A stretch of 64,000 nucleotides of DNA. Origin: Paenibacillus sp. JNUCC-31. GTDB lineage: Bacteria > Bacillota > Bacilli > Paenibacillales > Paenibacillaceae. The notes under the pieces are model-generated. The model saw only the letters and a program-made list of their open reading frames with translations, was not told where the DNA came from and made no database searches. Below are positions 35,232 to 43,355 of the stretch, one piece after another; the first letter of the stretch is position 1; each line of letters starts with the position of its first letter. The stretch spans positions 4,340,001 through 4,404,000 of the forward strand of contig NZ_CP062165.1 of assembly GCF_014844075.1 (NCBI RefSeq). Reading direction: 5' to 3'. The position numbers and the translations under genes are program-made.

Positions 35232-35981
35232 CTTGACCCTATACCAGTAGGTATAGATTTCCGAGAATCCAAGCTTGGCATACAGTTTTAATGCGGGAGC
35301 ATTATTAGCAACCACTTGCAGGTAACTGGACGTAGCGCCATTCGCTTTTCCCCAATGCAGCAGATGCAGGATCATCTGCTCGCCCAATCCCCGATTCCGA
35401 AAGTTAGCGTCCGTAATGATGTCATACAATCCAATATAGCCTCGTTCCACTACACCGAATCCACAAGCAACGACTTGTCCGCCAATGAACAGCGAGATGA
35501 AACCTGTGCGCGTACGGATGTTGGTCAACATTAGTTCCATCGTACCCCGATGTAGATCATTCACTTGATTCAATCTGCAAAAGTGATCCAGCCACTCTCC
35601 AGTTAACTGTTCGTCCAATTTCACTTCAAAATGCTCAGGCTCCTTAATGGTATCCAGGCTCCGGGTTTGAACCCGGCTCAGATCCACAACGTCATACCCT
35701 TTTTCATGCAAAATGTGGTCGAGATGTTCCGGTTGGATAAAAGGCGTAATCTTAAATATGGTACTTAACTGATTGGAAGCGTAGATTCGCTCGCATTGCT
35801 CGATCTTTTCATGCACATCCTGGGTCGAGTAGTGAAGAGGTTGAATGGAGTTGGCACGCTTCGTGTATCCCTGTGCAAAACGCAGCACCCATCCGTCAAA
35901 AAGCAAGGTGGATAAGGGCTGCCAATGGTTGAGTGATAGTTCTTCAATGGTTTTGTAATCCGGATTTGATGTAGGGGTCAT
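35217..35981 (-). CDS. GNAT acetyltransferase
   Basis: A 254-residue protein with a divergent N-terminal GNAT-like half (KTIEELSLNHWQPLSTLLFDGWVLRFAQGYTKRANSI) and a canonical C-terminal GNAT domain: GLYDIITDANFRNRGLGEQMILHLL (acetyl-CoA loop) and VVANNAPALKLYAKLGFSEIYTYWYR. The N-terminal WVLRFAQGYTKRANS pattern occurs in a GNAT subgroup in Firmicutes. Substrate unknown. It is convergent with the SnoaL-like gene and shares a hairpin terminator with it. Confidence 0.9.
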   Translation of the reverse strand: MTPTSNPDYKTIEELSLNHWQPLSTLLFDGWVLRFAQGYTKRANSIQPLHYSTQDVHEKIEQCERIYASNQLSTIFKITPFIQPEHLDHILHEKGYDVVDLSRVQTRSLDTIKEPEHFEVKLDEQLTGEWLDHFCRLNQVNDLHRGTMELMLTNIRTRTGFISLFIGGQVVACGFGVVERGYIGLYDIITDANFRNRGLGEQMILHLLHWGKANGATSSYLQVVANNAPALKLYAKLGFSEIYTYWYRVKKAKI

Positions 35982-36151
35982 ATCTGTCCTCCTATCTTTT
36001 GATTTTATAATAATACATATTTATGAATAAAAATACAGTGTGAGATAAATAATGTCGCTGAACATTATGCAAGGAATCACAGGATGGGTTACAATCTGAA
36101 TGAATAAATCCAAATTTTGAAGTTGAAATATCGGAAGAAGTGGAGCAGGTT

Positions 36152-36814
36152 ATGCTAACTATTGAAATAAACAATCACATCATTAACTGTCATATCGAAT
36201 ATGGAAAACGCAAGAAAGTCTCCATTACTATGGATTTGCCTTATTTGGTCACCATCAAGGCTCCTAATGGCACCAGCGAAGAGATGATCCAGCAGCTTGT
36301 GGAGCAGCACGGAGAAGTGATTTTGGAAAAATCAGCTCTGATGCAGCAGGCATTGGACGGTCCTCAAGCGAAAGAATATGAAGAGGAAGGCAAAGGGAAG
36401 TTTCTGCTCTTTGGCAAAGAACATGCGCTGCATCAGTTAATTGATGTAGAGGGATGTTCAGAAGAGGATTTGCGTGCGAATCTGAAGAAGTTTTATTTTG
36501 CCGAGTGTAAAAGAATGATCGGTGAACGCATCGGCCGTTACCAGCAGGAGTTGAAGGTAAAGCCGAAGTCTGTGGATATCGTGGAATCGGTGACCAAGTG
36601 GGGAAGCTGCAGCTGGGACAAAAAACTTACGTTTAACTACCGTTTGGCGATGGCACCGCTGGAAGTCATTGATTATGTCATCATCCATGAATTGTGCCAT
36701 ATTCACCACATGAATCATGATCGTTCTTTTTGGCGTCGTGTTGGCAGTATTATGCCAGACTACAAAGCCAAGGAAGATTATCTGATGCGAAATGGCCGAG
36801 CCATGACGTTGTGA
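36152..36814 (+). CDS. YgjP/DUF45-type zinc metallohydrolase
   Basis: A 220-residue protein with the minigluzincin signature HELCHIHHMNHDRSFW (HExxH-type zinc site with the second His pair), preceded by TKWGSCSWDKKLTFNYRL. This is the YgjP/WLM/DUF45 group related to SprT-like and M48 peptidases; its targets are unknown. No signal peptide. ATG 36152 has GGAG seven to eight bases upstream; a GTG at 36140 is also open. The DUF1801 gene follows 42 bases later, probably in one operon. Confidence 0.87.
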   Translation: MLTIEINNHIINCHIEYGKRKKVSITMDLPYLVTIKAPNGTSEEMIQQLVEQHGEVILEKSALMQQALDGPQAKEYEEEGKGKFLLFGKEHALHQLIDVEGCSEEDLRANLKKFYFAECKRMIGERIGRYQQELKVKPKSVDIVESVTKWGSCSWDKKLTFNYRLAMAPLEVIDYVIIHELCHIHHMNHDRSFWRRVGSIMPDYKAKEDYLMRNGRAMTL

Positions 36815-36856
36815 AAAATGCCATACCACGAATGGACGTGGTGGAAGGAGTTTAAG

Positions 36857-37243
36857 ATGTCAGAGAGTACCTCTTCTGATGTGCTGGTTGATGAATATAT
36901 CTCGCAATTTCCTTCGGATGTACAGGTTAAATTACAAGCATTAAGGCAGTTGATTTGCGAGACCGCTCCAAATGCCGTGGAGAAGATCAGTTACAAGATG
37001 CCAACGTATGCACAGCACGGGAACTTGGTTCATTTTGCAGCGTACTCCAGGCATATCGGATTTTACCCGGGTTCCAGTGGGATTGAAGCGTTCCAGGAAG
37101 ATCTTTCCCAATATAAAGGAGCCAAAGGATCGGTGCAATTTCCGTTGGATCAACCATTGCCAGAAGAACTGATACGTCAGATCGTTCAGTTTCGGGTGCA
37201 GGAAAATGTGAAGAAGGCTTTGGAAAAGAAACGAAAGAAGTAG
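36857..37243 (+). CDS. DUF1801 (YdhG-like) protein
   Basis: A 128-residue protein of the DUF1801 fold: VDEYISQFPSDVQVKLQALRQLICETAPNAVEKISYKMPTY, then FAAYSRHIGFYPGSSGIEAF and KGSVQFPLDQPLPEELIRQIVQFR. The family is related to B. subtilis YdhG, sometimes described as iron-related or DNA-binding-like, but its role is unsettled. ATG 36857 follows GGAAGGAG; the longer frame from 36818 lacks a site. It follows the YgjP-like gene. Confidence 0.88.
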   Translation: MSESTSSDVLVDEYISQFPSDVQVKLQALRQLICETAPNAVEKISYKMPTYAQHGNLVHFAAYSRHIGFYPGSSGIEAFQEDLSQYKGAKGSVQFPLDQPLPEELIRQIVQFRVQENVKKALEKKRKK

Positions 37244-37330
37244 TGGAAGTACCGTAAATATATGCGCGAGTATAAGGAATTGTATGAGGATTAACATGGT
37301 TTATATGTGACTTCTAAGATTTGAGTATGG

Positions 37331-37490
37331 TATAATTAGAGCAGATTAGACGTAAAATGCAAAGAGAGCCGTGCTGGTAACACGACTCTCTGAGCAATAG
37401 CCGCTTTTAAGGGCGGTGGGCTTCAGTAACATAAGGGCACGATGAAATAGACCGCATTCCTTGCTACGGGGGCGGTCTATTTGCGTTTAT
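37331..37490 (+). ncRNA. Predicted antisense RNA antitoxin of a type I toxin system
   Basis: A promoter with TATAAT (37331-37336) and a -35-like GTGACT 18 bases upstream would start a plus-strand RNA near 37343. A perfect 11-bp stem AAATAGACCGC (37445-37455)/GCGGTCTATTT (37472-37482) would end it. Its last part is complementary to the stop codon and 3' untranslated region of the small holin-like toxin gene on the minus strand, and it also covers the toxin terminator. This converging arrangement is that of TxpA/RatA-type systems of Bacillus. Confidence 0.65.
37363..37391 (-). terminator. Terminator of the toxin mRNA
   Basis: AGAGAGCCGTG and CACGACTCTCT pair with one G-U; on the minus strand the stem is followed by TTTGCATTTT. 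The toxin transcript would thus run about 100 bases past its stop codon, through the antisense region. Confidence 0.6.
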
Positions 37491-37557
37491 CGGACAGAAT
37501 GGCAACGATGAGCGTACCAAAGGTAAGCATCAACATGATTGCTTCAAAAACTGTCAC
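37477..37557 (-). CDS. Small hydrophobic holin-like toxin, type I toxin-antitoxin system
   Basis: A 26-codon frame: GTG start then TVFEAIMLMLTFGTLIVAIL and SDKRK. A GGGAGGG box lies seven bases upstream. This matches the putative holin-like toxin family (TxpA/YonT-like; F-E-A-x-x-x-M-x-x-F-G-x-F/L-I) of Firmicutes, which inserts in the membrane when not silenced by an antisense RNA. It has one membrane helix and a basic tail. A TATAAT at 37623-37628 (minus) is a plausible -10. It is too short for most gene finders. Confidence 0.8.
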   Translation of the reverse strand: MTVFEAIMLMLTFGTLIVAILSDKRK

Positions 37558-37646
37558 AGGGCATCCCTCCCTTCATGGCGAGGTAGCCGACCGACCCTTT
37601 AAGCCTATTCTATTGCTTTGTTGATTATAGCATATTTTGTAAGAAG

Positions 37647-37943
37647 CTATGGCGTCAGAAATCTTTGTATATGTAACTCGCTCATTAGTTGCAGGGCATC
37701 CCGAAACCCTTGTAAATAAATCTCTCTTTCCAGAAGTGTTTGCATAGAAAGTTGAGTATCTTCATATAAAAAAATGGTCTGATTCAGATGTTCAGGTAAA
37801 GCTTGGCGAATGGTATGAAAATAATGATCAGATTCTTTAGATAGTTGGGTATAATCAGGCTGCGTGTGAGACAAATTGTTGTATAATAACTCTAAGCGCG
37901 TTCGGATTAACGGTTCTGCCAAAGATTCCAGAGATTCTATCAT
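37647..37943 (-). CDS. Small helical protein, possibly DUF6809-like
   Basis: A 98-residue acidic, all-helical protein ending in EREIYLQGFRDALQLMSELH. The combination of ESDHYFHTIRQALPEHL and F-x-x-G-F-x-x-A-x-x-L-M resembles DUF6809 proteins, but I am not certain. AGAGGTG precedes the ATG. It is divergent from the XRE regulator at 38087 and shares with it a control region with repeated operator-like sequences, so it is probably under that regulator. Confidence 0.6.
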   Translation of the reverse strand: MIESLESLAEPLIRTRLELLYNNLSHTQPDYTQLSKESDHYFHTIRQALPEHLNQTIFLYEDTQLSMQTLLEREIYLQGFRDALQLMSELHIQRFLTP

Positions 37944-37991
37944 TTTTGCACACCTCTTTTAGGAAATGTAGAGATATTGAGCTTATATATG

Positions 37992-38068
37992 AACACTACA
38001 GTGTACATTATATTCATTCAAATATACACTTTGTGGTGTGCTTTGTCAACACTACAGTATGCATTATA
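37992..38068. promoter_or_regulatory. Repeated operator-like boxes in the XRE divergent region
   Basis: Two direct copies of a 21-base sequence starting AACACTACAGT and ending CATTATA, at 37992-38012 and 38048-38068 (19 of 21 identical). The first contains the palindrome ACACTACAGTGT. They are probably binding sites of the XRE protein at 38087. Confidence 0.62.
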
Positions 38069-38086
38069 GTTTGGAGGAGAACATGT

Positions 38087-38305
38087 ATGATTAAGATTCA
38101 TTTATCTCGAATCATGGGAGAGAAAAGAATTAACATTGCCGATTTATCTCGACTAACCGGATTACATAGAAATGGGATTGCTAAATTATATAATGAGGAA
38201 ACAGATGGTGTGAAGTTCGATACGCTGAATCGAATATGCGAGGCTTTGGATTGTGAGATCCAAGATATTATTGAGTTTATTAAGGACGAGAAGGATCACC
38301 TTTAA
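38087..38305 (+). CDS. XRE/Cro-type helix-turn-helix regulator
   Basis: A 72-residue one-domain DNA-binding protein: IMGEKRINIADLSRLTGLHRNGIAKLYNEETDGVKFDTLNRICEALDCEIQDIIEF is a full HTH_3/YozG-like domain. ATG 38087 follows GGAGGAGA; the open frame upstream is not coding. The stop overlaps the start of a second, degenerate XRE gene (TAATG), so both were once co-translated. It likely autoregulates through the repeated boxes upstream and controls the divergent 98-residue gene. Confidence 0.88.
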   Translation: MIKIHLSRIMGEKRINIADLSRLTGLHRNGIAKLYNEETDGVKFDTLNRICEALDCEIQDIIEFIKDEKDHL

Positions 38306-38520
38306 TGATCAAATTCACTCTCGAACAAGTTCTAAAGGATAAGTGTATGTCTATTTATGCTTTGGCTAAGAGAAAACAGGAGTTCGTCCGAATACCATTG
38401 GATAATGGGTAACGGAGCGGTTTTGAAGTCAAATCGGTCTCAATCGAAATTCTTGAGAACATTTGTGTAGCACTGGAATGTCAGCCAGGCGACTTAATCA
38501 AGTATATTGACGAGAAGTGA
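38305..38520 (+). pseudogene. Degenerate second XRE regulator
   Basis: The first frame gives MIKFTLEQVLKDKCMSIYALAKR and then breaks; a frame offset by one base continues TGVRPNTIG, meets TAA where CAA (Gln) is expected, then WVT; the original frame resumes with VKSVSIEILENICVALECQPGD and LIKYIDEK before the stop. Together these rebuild a standard Cro/C1-type HTH. At least one base insertion (extra A in the AGAAAACAGG stretch near 38370), one nonsense change and a compensating shift are needed. It is a dead paralogue of the preceding gene. Confidence 0.78.
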
Positions 38521-38593
38521 TGTTAAACGATTAGTTTAAAGTCCTATACTCTTTTTTTAAGATGGCTATGTTAAATTCTAATTTGTGACCATA

Positions 38594-38622
38594 AGAAAAC
38601 CGCCTTTGTGAAAAGGCGGTTA
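38594..38622. terminator. Bidirectional hairpin before the DHFR-like gene end
   Basis: AAAACCGCCTTT and AAAAGGCGGTT stem around GTG-rich bases; the XRE pair (plus) and the reductase (minus) converge on it. Confidence 0.7.
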
Positions 38623-38668
38623 TTTAGCGATTTGTCTCCCGTTAGCGTAATCACTTTAAGTAACAAGG

Positions 38669-39244
38669 TCATCTTACCGTCTGGTAAACGAGAGCTATGG
38701 CTCCAGAATCAAAGGTCTTATTTTCGATTAGCTTAAGATTGATCTTCTCCTTGAGGCCTTGGAATAATGGCAATCCCTTACCGATCAGTACGGGAGAAAC
38801 CGTAATTTTATACTCATCAATTAAATCAAGCTGCATAAGGTGATGTGCGAGCCTAGGACTGCCGAGGATGACCATATCTTTGCCTGGCTGCTGTTTGAGG
38901 TTATTGATCTCTTCCTCGATATCTTCTTTTACGAGTCTGGAGTTATTCCATTCAACGTTCTCCAGCGTTGTGGAAAATACGATTTTGGCTGTCTTTTCGA
39001 TCCACTCGGCATGATCCAGTTCATGTTGCGAAGCTGATGGGTTCGAAGGCACAGATGGCCAGTAATTGTGCATCATCTGATAAGTCCCACGCCCCCAAAT
39101 GACAGTGTCGGCAGTACTCAGAATTTCTTTCGCGTGCTTCTCCAAATCAGCATCGTAGGAAACCCAGCCAATATCCATTTCACCTTTCGGTCCTTCTACA
39201 AAACCGTCAAGCGATGAGTGCAGAAATAGAACGAGTTTTCTCAT
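38669..39244 (-). CDS. Dihydrofolate reductase/RibD C-terminal family protein
   Basis: A 191-residue reductase-like protein: MRKLVLFLHSSLDGFVEGPKGEMDIGWV, DTVIWGRGTYQMM, DMVILGSPRLAHHLMQLDLIDEYKITVSPVLIGKGLPLF. This is the YyaP/YwjB type of the DHFR fold in Firmicutes, presumed NADPH-dependent but without a defined substrate; it is not the folate enzyme proper. Single-gene unit; ATG follows AGGAGAACTG. Confidence 0.9.
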   Translation of the reverse strand: MRKLVLFLHSSLDGFVEGPKGEMDIGWVSYDADLEKHAKEILSTADTVIWGRGTYQMMHNYWPSVPSNPSASQHELDHAEWIEKTAKIVFSTTLENVEWNNSRLVKEDIEEEINNLKQQPGKDMVILGSPRLAHHLMQLDLIDEYKITVSPVLIGKGLPLFQGLKEKINLKLIENKTFDSGAIALVYQTVR

Positions 39245-39570
39245 TTTTCAGTTCTCCTTTGTGCATGAGGGATATCTACACTATACATGTACTGCATCTT
39301 ACCTAATTCAACTTGGGGTGTTTGTTATGGATTGCTACTCCCAACCTGCCGATTAGCTTAACAAGAAGAAGCAGAAGGCCGAAGCTTTGTGTTCGTCTCG
39401 GTGACAATAAACAGGCAAGATTCGAGCAACATATTTTCTTATTCGATGAGGTATCCTCATTTTCCTTGTTGTCTCTATGAACATGCTGAAGGACAAATCT
39501 GAATTCAGCCTTTTTTCAGGCAGAGGCATTATACTATTCCCGAATCCTGTACTGGAAAAGGAGTTTTGGC
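39245..39570. other. Intergenic region before the glycosyltransferase gene
   Basis: A 326-base region. GCTGAA and TTCAGC pair around 39489-39509, followed by CTTTTTTC, giving a terminator-like hairpin on the plus strand with no gene upstream. It may be a leader attenuator or the end of an unseen small RNA. No ORF with a ribosome site was seen. Confidence 0.35.
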
Positions 39571-41154
39571 ATGTCTAAGGTGATTCATAAGTCGTTTTAT
39601 CTCATTCTGCTTGTGTTTATCGGACTTTTTATCGTTTCGTCCCTGTTTGTCCGGGCGCAGTACAATTACACCTTATACGGGGACAACCCGATTTTGGGCA
39701 CGCAGCAGTGGGGTGTGTTTATCCCGGTGATTGCGTTGCTTCTGGTATCGGGTATCGGATTGTACCGCCTTTGCCTGAGGCTGAACAAATACAGCCCCAA
39801 GGTTGTCATTCCGGTGGTGCTACTATGTTCTCTGGCTATTCAAATTATAATGATCTTCGTATTTCCACGAGTGCCCACGGATGATTCACAGACCGTGCTT
39901 TCACTCGCGATGAACATGCTCTACGATCAGGACTATTCCTCGTTCGAAACGGGAGGATATCTGCACATGTTCCCGTTCAACTTTTCGACCGTGTTGTATC
40001 TCAAAACATTGCTGTACCTGTTCCCGGATAATTATCTGGTAATCAAGCTGTTCAATATTTTGTTTTCAACGTTAACGACATTTATGATTTATCTCATGTA
40101 TAAACAGTTTAATAACAAGTCCACGGAACGCGATTACGGGGTTCTGATCTTTGCGGCGACGTATCTGCCATCCCTGTTCCTGAACAACCTGATCTATAAC
40201 GATGTCATTGCTACGGCGTTTCTGACGTCTTGTTTATACTTTTTGATTCGGTTTCAACGTGAAAAGTCTTGGAAAACAATCATCATCGCCGCCATTCTGC
40301 TCGCGATTGGCAACGACTTCCGAAGCGTCGGCGTGATTGTGCTGATTGCTGCTATGTTAACCATTCTGCTGAATATGCGAAGTATAGGATTCAAGAAAGG
40401 GGTATCCTCCATTTTCGTGTTGGCCATTTTGTTTAACGTTCCAGGGTGGACTCAGAATGCGGTCTTGAAATCTTCAGGTGCTGTAAGTGAGACGGTCGGC
40501 GAAAATTCAGCACCGGTCTATATGTGGCTGAACATGGGTATTAATCTGGAACGATTCGGATTCTGGGACAATATGGAGAGTTACCAGATTTATCAGAGAC
40601 AGGCCCATTATAATAAAGCTGAAAGTACAGAGCTGTACAAGCAGGAGATTGAGCGGAAACTGTCGGAAGCGAGCTTAAGTGACTTGGCCCAGATGTACTA
40701 CAAAAAGATCATTTGGACCTGGACCGAAGGCACTTACCAAATGGATCGATATGGCATCGGTAATGAAAGCTCCTCGGGTATGAGAGCCGGAAGAGGTGGC
40801 GGAATCGCCGGTTCTTACAGTTATACCAATGCGGTAACTGACTTGTTTCAGGGTGATTCCGTCTACCGGACGGGGGTGCTCTGGGTCGTTTATGTGATGA
40901 ATTTCTTGATGTATTGTTTTATTTTCCTTCGCTTAATCGGTAGCATTCGTGGAAAACGGTATGATGAGGTCTCTTTAATCCTGATCATTCTCGGATTTAT
41001 CGGGTTCTATATGCTGTGGGAGATTAAATCGAGGTATATCTACCCTGTATATCCGCTGCTGGTTGTGTTGTCGTACATGGGATTCAAAGATGCGTATGAC
41101 TTTATTTTTCATAGAAAACTCGGCTGGGAACGTTCTTCCCTGAGAAAAGGGTGA
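39571..41154 (+). CDS. GT-C type membrane glycosyltransferase (PMT/ArnT-like)
   Basis: A 527-residue polytopic protein with about eleven membrane segments and a conserved extracytoplasmic loop after the second or third (FVFPRVPTDDSQTVLSLAMNMLYDQDYSSFETGGYLHMFPFN), where the acidic pair fits the GT-C active site. It resembles family 39-like mannosyltransferases that use polyprenyl-phosphate sugars on the outer face of the membrane. The acceptor is unknown. It overlaps or abuts the next lipoprotein gene (stop at 41154, next start 41160), so the two form an operon. Confidence 0.85.
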   Translation: MSKVIHKSFYLILLVFIGLFIVSSLFVRAQYNYTLYGDNPILGTQQWGVFIPVIALLLVSGIGLYRLCLRLNKYSPKVVIPVVLLCSLAIQIIMIFVFPRVPTDDSQTVLSLAMNMLYDQDYSSFETGGYLHMFPFNFSTVLYLKTLLYLFPDNYLVIKLFNILFSTLTTFMIYLMYKQFNNKSTERDYGVLIFAATYLPSLFLNNLIYNDVIATAFLTSCLYFLIRFQREKSWKTIIIAAILLAIGNDFRSVGVIVLIAAMLTILLNMRSIGFKKGVSSIFVLAILFNVPGWTQNAVLKSSGAVSETVGENSAPVYMWLNMGINLERFGFWDNMESYQIYQRQAHYNKAESTELYKQEIERKLSEASLSDLAQMYYKKIIWTWTEGTYQMDRYGIGNESSSGMRAGRGGGIAGSYSYTNAVTDLFQGDSVYRTGVLWVVYVMNFLMYCFIFLRLIGSIRGKRYDEVSLILIILGFIGFYMLWEIKSRYIYPVYPLLVVLSYMGFKDAYDFIFHRKLGWERSSLRKG

Positions 41155-41159
41155 TCCGT

Positions 41160-41696
41160 ATGCGGAAAAATGGTTATCTCACATCGGCCATGCTCCTGTT
41201 GTTGACCTGCTCAGTTTTGCTCGCAGCCTGCGACGCCATTACTGCCCAGAACATTACGAATACTGCTTCTGCGCAAGGCATGAACGGTGGAGGAATGATG
41301 AATGGCGGTGGCCCGGGTATGAACGGAGGAACACAGAGGGGGATGAGGAATGCCGATCTTACAGGTAGAGTGGTCTCTGCCACAGGGAGCACAGTCACGA
41401 TCGCGTTACTTGAGGTGCAGGACAACGCATCCACAGGCTCCACGAATGGAAATGGAAGACAACCAGGCGGCTCCAGAGGCGAGAGCATGAATATGAAAGA
41501 TACTGGCATCGAAATGAAATTGAACATCGGTGATGATGTGAAGATCACGGAAGGCATGGGCATAGGTGCCCCAGGTAACAACCAAAGCACTGATTCGTCT
41601 ATTCAAGTATCCGATCTGAAAGAGGGCGATGTCGTTATGGTGTGGTATAAGGAGAACACCAAGACCGTAGAACGAATGGTTGTTACACAGTTTTGA
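41160..41696 (+). CDS. Gly/Asn/Met-rich lipoprotein
   Basis: A 178-residue lipoprotein with lipobox LLAAC. The region after it (residues 35-60, GMNGGGMMNGGGPGMNGG) is a low-complexity Gly-Met-Asn linker. The rest is a small beta domain of the OB type (ADLTGRVVSATGSTVTIALLEV, GIEMKLNIGDDVKI, VSDLKEGDVVMVWY), which recalls DUF5666-like/YobH-like lipoproteins. ATG 41160 is preferred to GTG 41151. It is co-transcribed with the glycosyltransferase. Function unknown. Confidence 0.82.
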   Translation: MRKNGYLTSAMLLLLTCSVLLAACDAITAQNITNTASAQGMNGGGMMNGGGPGMNGGTQRGMRNADLTGRVVSATGSTVTIALLEVQDNASTGSTNGNGRQPGGSRGESMNMKDTGIEMKLNIGDDVKITEGMGIGAPGNNQSTDSSIQVSDLKEGDVVMVWYKENTKTVERMVVTQF

Positions 41697-41762
41697 TACT
41701 TAATAGAGTATGATGGAAATAAAGAGCAGAAGCACGAGATGGTTGAGTATTTTCGGCAAACG

Positions 41763-41806
41763 AATAAGCGTATTCGGTGGAAAGCTTTGAATACGCTTAT
41801 TTATTC
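41763..41806. terminator. Terminator between the lipoprotein and DUF6366 genes
   Basis: AATAAGCGTATTC and GAATACGCTTATT are exact inverted copies, followed by TATTC. Confidence 0.82.
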
Positions 41807-41841
41807 AAGAAGCGAAGAATGCATAGTTATCCCTATCCTTT

Positions 41842-42054
41842 TTAGAACACTAATTTATAAATGACGTACCCTATTACCAATAACATAATGAGGATTCCGG
41901 AGACTTTCCAACCCAAACCGCCAACTAAATCTGCGAAACTCCCGAATTGTGCACGATTCATGCTATCACCAAACGTACCCATGGGATTTCCTTTTAATTC
42001 TTCTTGTCTCAAACGTTCTCTTTTTGCTTCGGGTGTTTCTTCTCGAAAATACAT
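41842..42054 (-). CDS. DUF6366 family small membrane protein
   Basis: A 70-residue protein: ETPEAKRERLRQEELKGNPMGTFGDSMNRAQFGSFADLVGGLGWKVSG and a C-terminal membrane helix (ILIMLLVIGYVIYKLVF). This layout is the DUF6366 family of Bacillales. The basic/acidic N-terminal half is cytoplasmic by the positive-inside rule. No known function. Single-gene unit. Confidence 0.85.
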   Translation of the reverse strand: MYFREETPEAKRERLRQEELKGNPMGTFGDSMNRAQFGSFADLVGGLGWKVSGILIMLLVIGYVIYKLVF

Positions 42055-42173
42055 TGGACCACCCCTGGGATTTGATTTTTTGGTGAACAGAACCTATATT
42101 CAAAAAGAGCACAGGTGATCCAGAGTAAGTCAGGACGCTTTGTGCTCTTTGCTGTATTTAAATGATGTAGAGC

Positions 42174-42779
42174 TTAGGCTTCGATGCTTAGATCGAAATC
42201 AGGCTCACACATATAGTCGATGGGATAGAGATCATCTCTCGCCGAGATTAATGCACGTAGGTGCAGGTATATATTATTGGGTTGTACCACAACACCACCA
42301 ACACAATAGGGGGCAAGTTCGGCTACGACGAAAACATCCTCTGCATTATTACATTTGAAAATTACATTATTCGGGTTGCACACTTCCTCCATATAACTGT
42401 AAGTCATAACATGGAAGGTGCGTCCCTTCCAATTCGTCTGGATTACTTGATAGGACTGCGTCCGCACAAGATCAAGATAACGTTCCAGTGAAAAGGTATG
42501 CTCGAACTGCGTGATATACCCCTTTTTATCCACATCAATCGTGAATTCCACATCATAGCTCTCTTGAAACTCTTCTTGGTACGTTCCCTTCATCATCTTC
42601 ATCGCATCAAAGATTGAGCCGAATTCAGGATCTTCCACATAGGGAATGGCAATAAGCTCAGGATCAACATGATCGGTAATTATAGTATTCTTGGAAGTGC
42701 CAGTAATAAACTTGGACGGCTGAAGCTCAATTGATCCAATCATTTTTCCAGCGTAAGCAGGACTGCAGGTTATTCGCAT
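42174..42779 (-). CDS. Protein of unknown function
   Basis: A 201-residue soluble protein. The start at the second ATG (42779) has six-base spacing from AAAGGAG; the first ATG overlaps that box. The sequence has a beta-rich middle (VEFTIDVDKKGYITQFEHTFSLERYLDLVRTQSYQVIQ) and a late VFVVAELAPYCVGGVVVQPNNIYLHLRALI. I do not recognise a family. Its Cys count and compact size suggest a folded single domain. The two neighbours give no functional hint. Confidence 0.68.
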   Translation of the reverse strand: MRITCSPAYAGKMIGSIELQPSKFITGTSKNTIITDHVDPELIAIPYVEDPEFGSIFDAMKMMKGTYQEEFQESYDVEFTIDVDKKGYITQFEHTFSLERYLDLVRTQSYQVIQTNWKGRTFHVMTYSYMEEVCNPNNVIFKCNNAEDVFVVAELAPYCVGGVVVQPNNIYLHLRALISARDDLYPIDYMCEPDFDLSIEA

Positions 42780-42925
42780 CGTCATCTCCTTTGTTGATAA
42801 TAAGTCATTAGACGAAAGATTTTAGGGGAAGTTGCGCCAGAATAAGGAAATAAAGATATTATATGACGCGCGATCCTCTATCGTCGAGCAACGTTGGCTT
42901 CCGAGTTACGCCCCTGTTCTCACCC

Positions 42926-43355
42926 TCATTCCTGCAATTTGGTAGTATGTTGCTCTCGATATTGCTGTGGCGTGATGCCGAAGTGATCCTGAAATTTTTT
43001 GTAAAAAAAACTGAGGTTGCTATGTCCCGTGCTGCTGGCTATGTCATAGATCGGGCGATCGGTATTGGCGAGCAGGAACGAGCAGTAGTTCAGTTTTTCG
43101 CTCTGGACCAGATCCTTGAACGTCTGGCCGGTCGTTTTTTTGATCAAGGTGGACAAGTAGTTGGGATTGAAATTGAAATGGTCTGCGGTGGATGTGAGAG
43201 TGCAATCCATGTAATGATTCTCGATGTATTTCAGAATTTCGATGATTGTCACCTTGTTCTGCGTCAGTGTGCCGGGGCGATTCGTATCATACTGAAACAC
43301 ACGTAGCAGTTCATAAAAGATCAACAGCATATAGGAATCCATCATTTCGGAAGAG
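42926..43355 (-). pseudogene. AraC-family regulator, N-terminal half deleted
   Basis: The minus strand encodes the C-terminal part of an AraC protein: IEILKYIENHYMDCTLTSTADHFNFNPNYLSTLIKK, then DIASSTGHSNLSFFYKKFQDHFGITPQQYREQHT. The frame stays open to 43432 but from about 43355 upstream it is the antisense of a PTS gene. Thus the cupin half and start are missing. The intact gene was probably divergent from the PTS gene and acted as its regulator. Confidence 0.78.

Noticed and set aside
37950..38070. A CRISPR array, suggested by the repeated 21-base boxes.
   Set aside because: There are only two copies, placed in a divergent promoter region, with an internal palindrome: operator-like rather than CRISPR. 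No cas genes are present.
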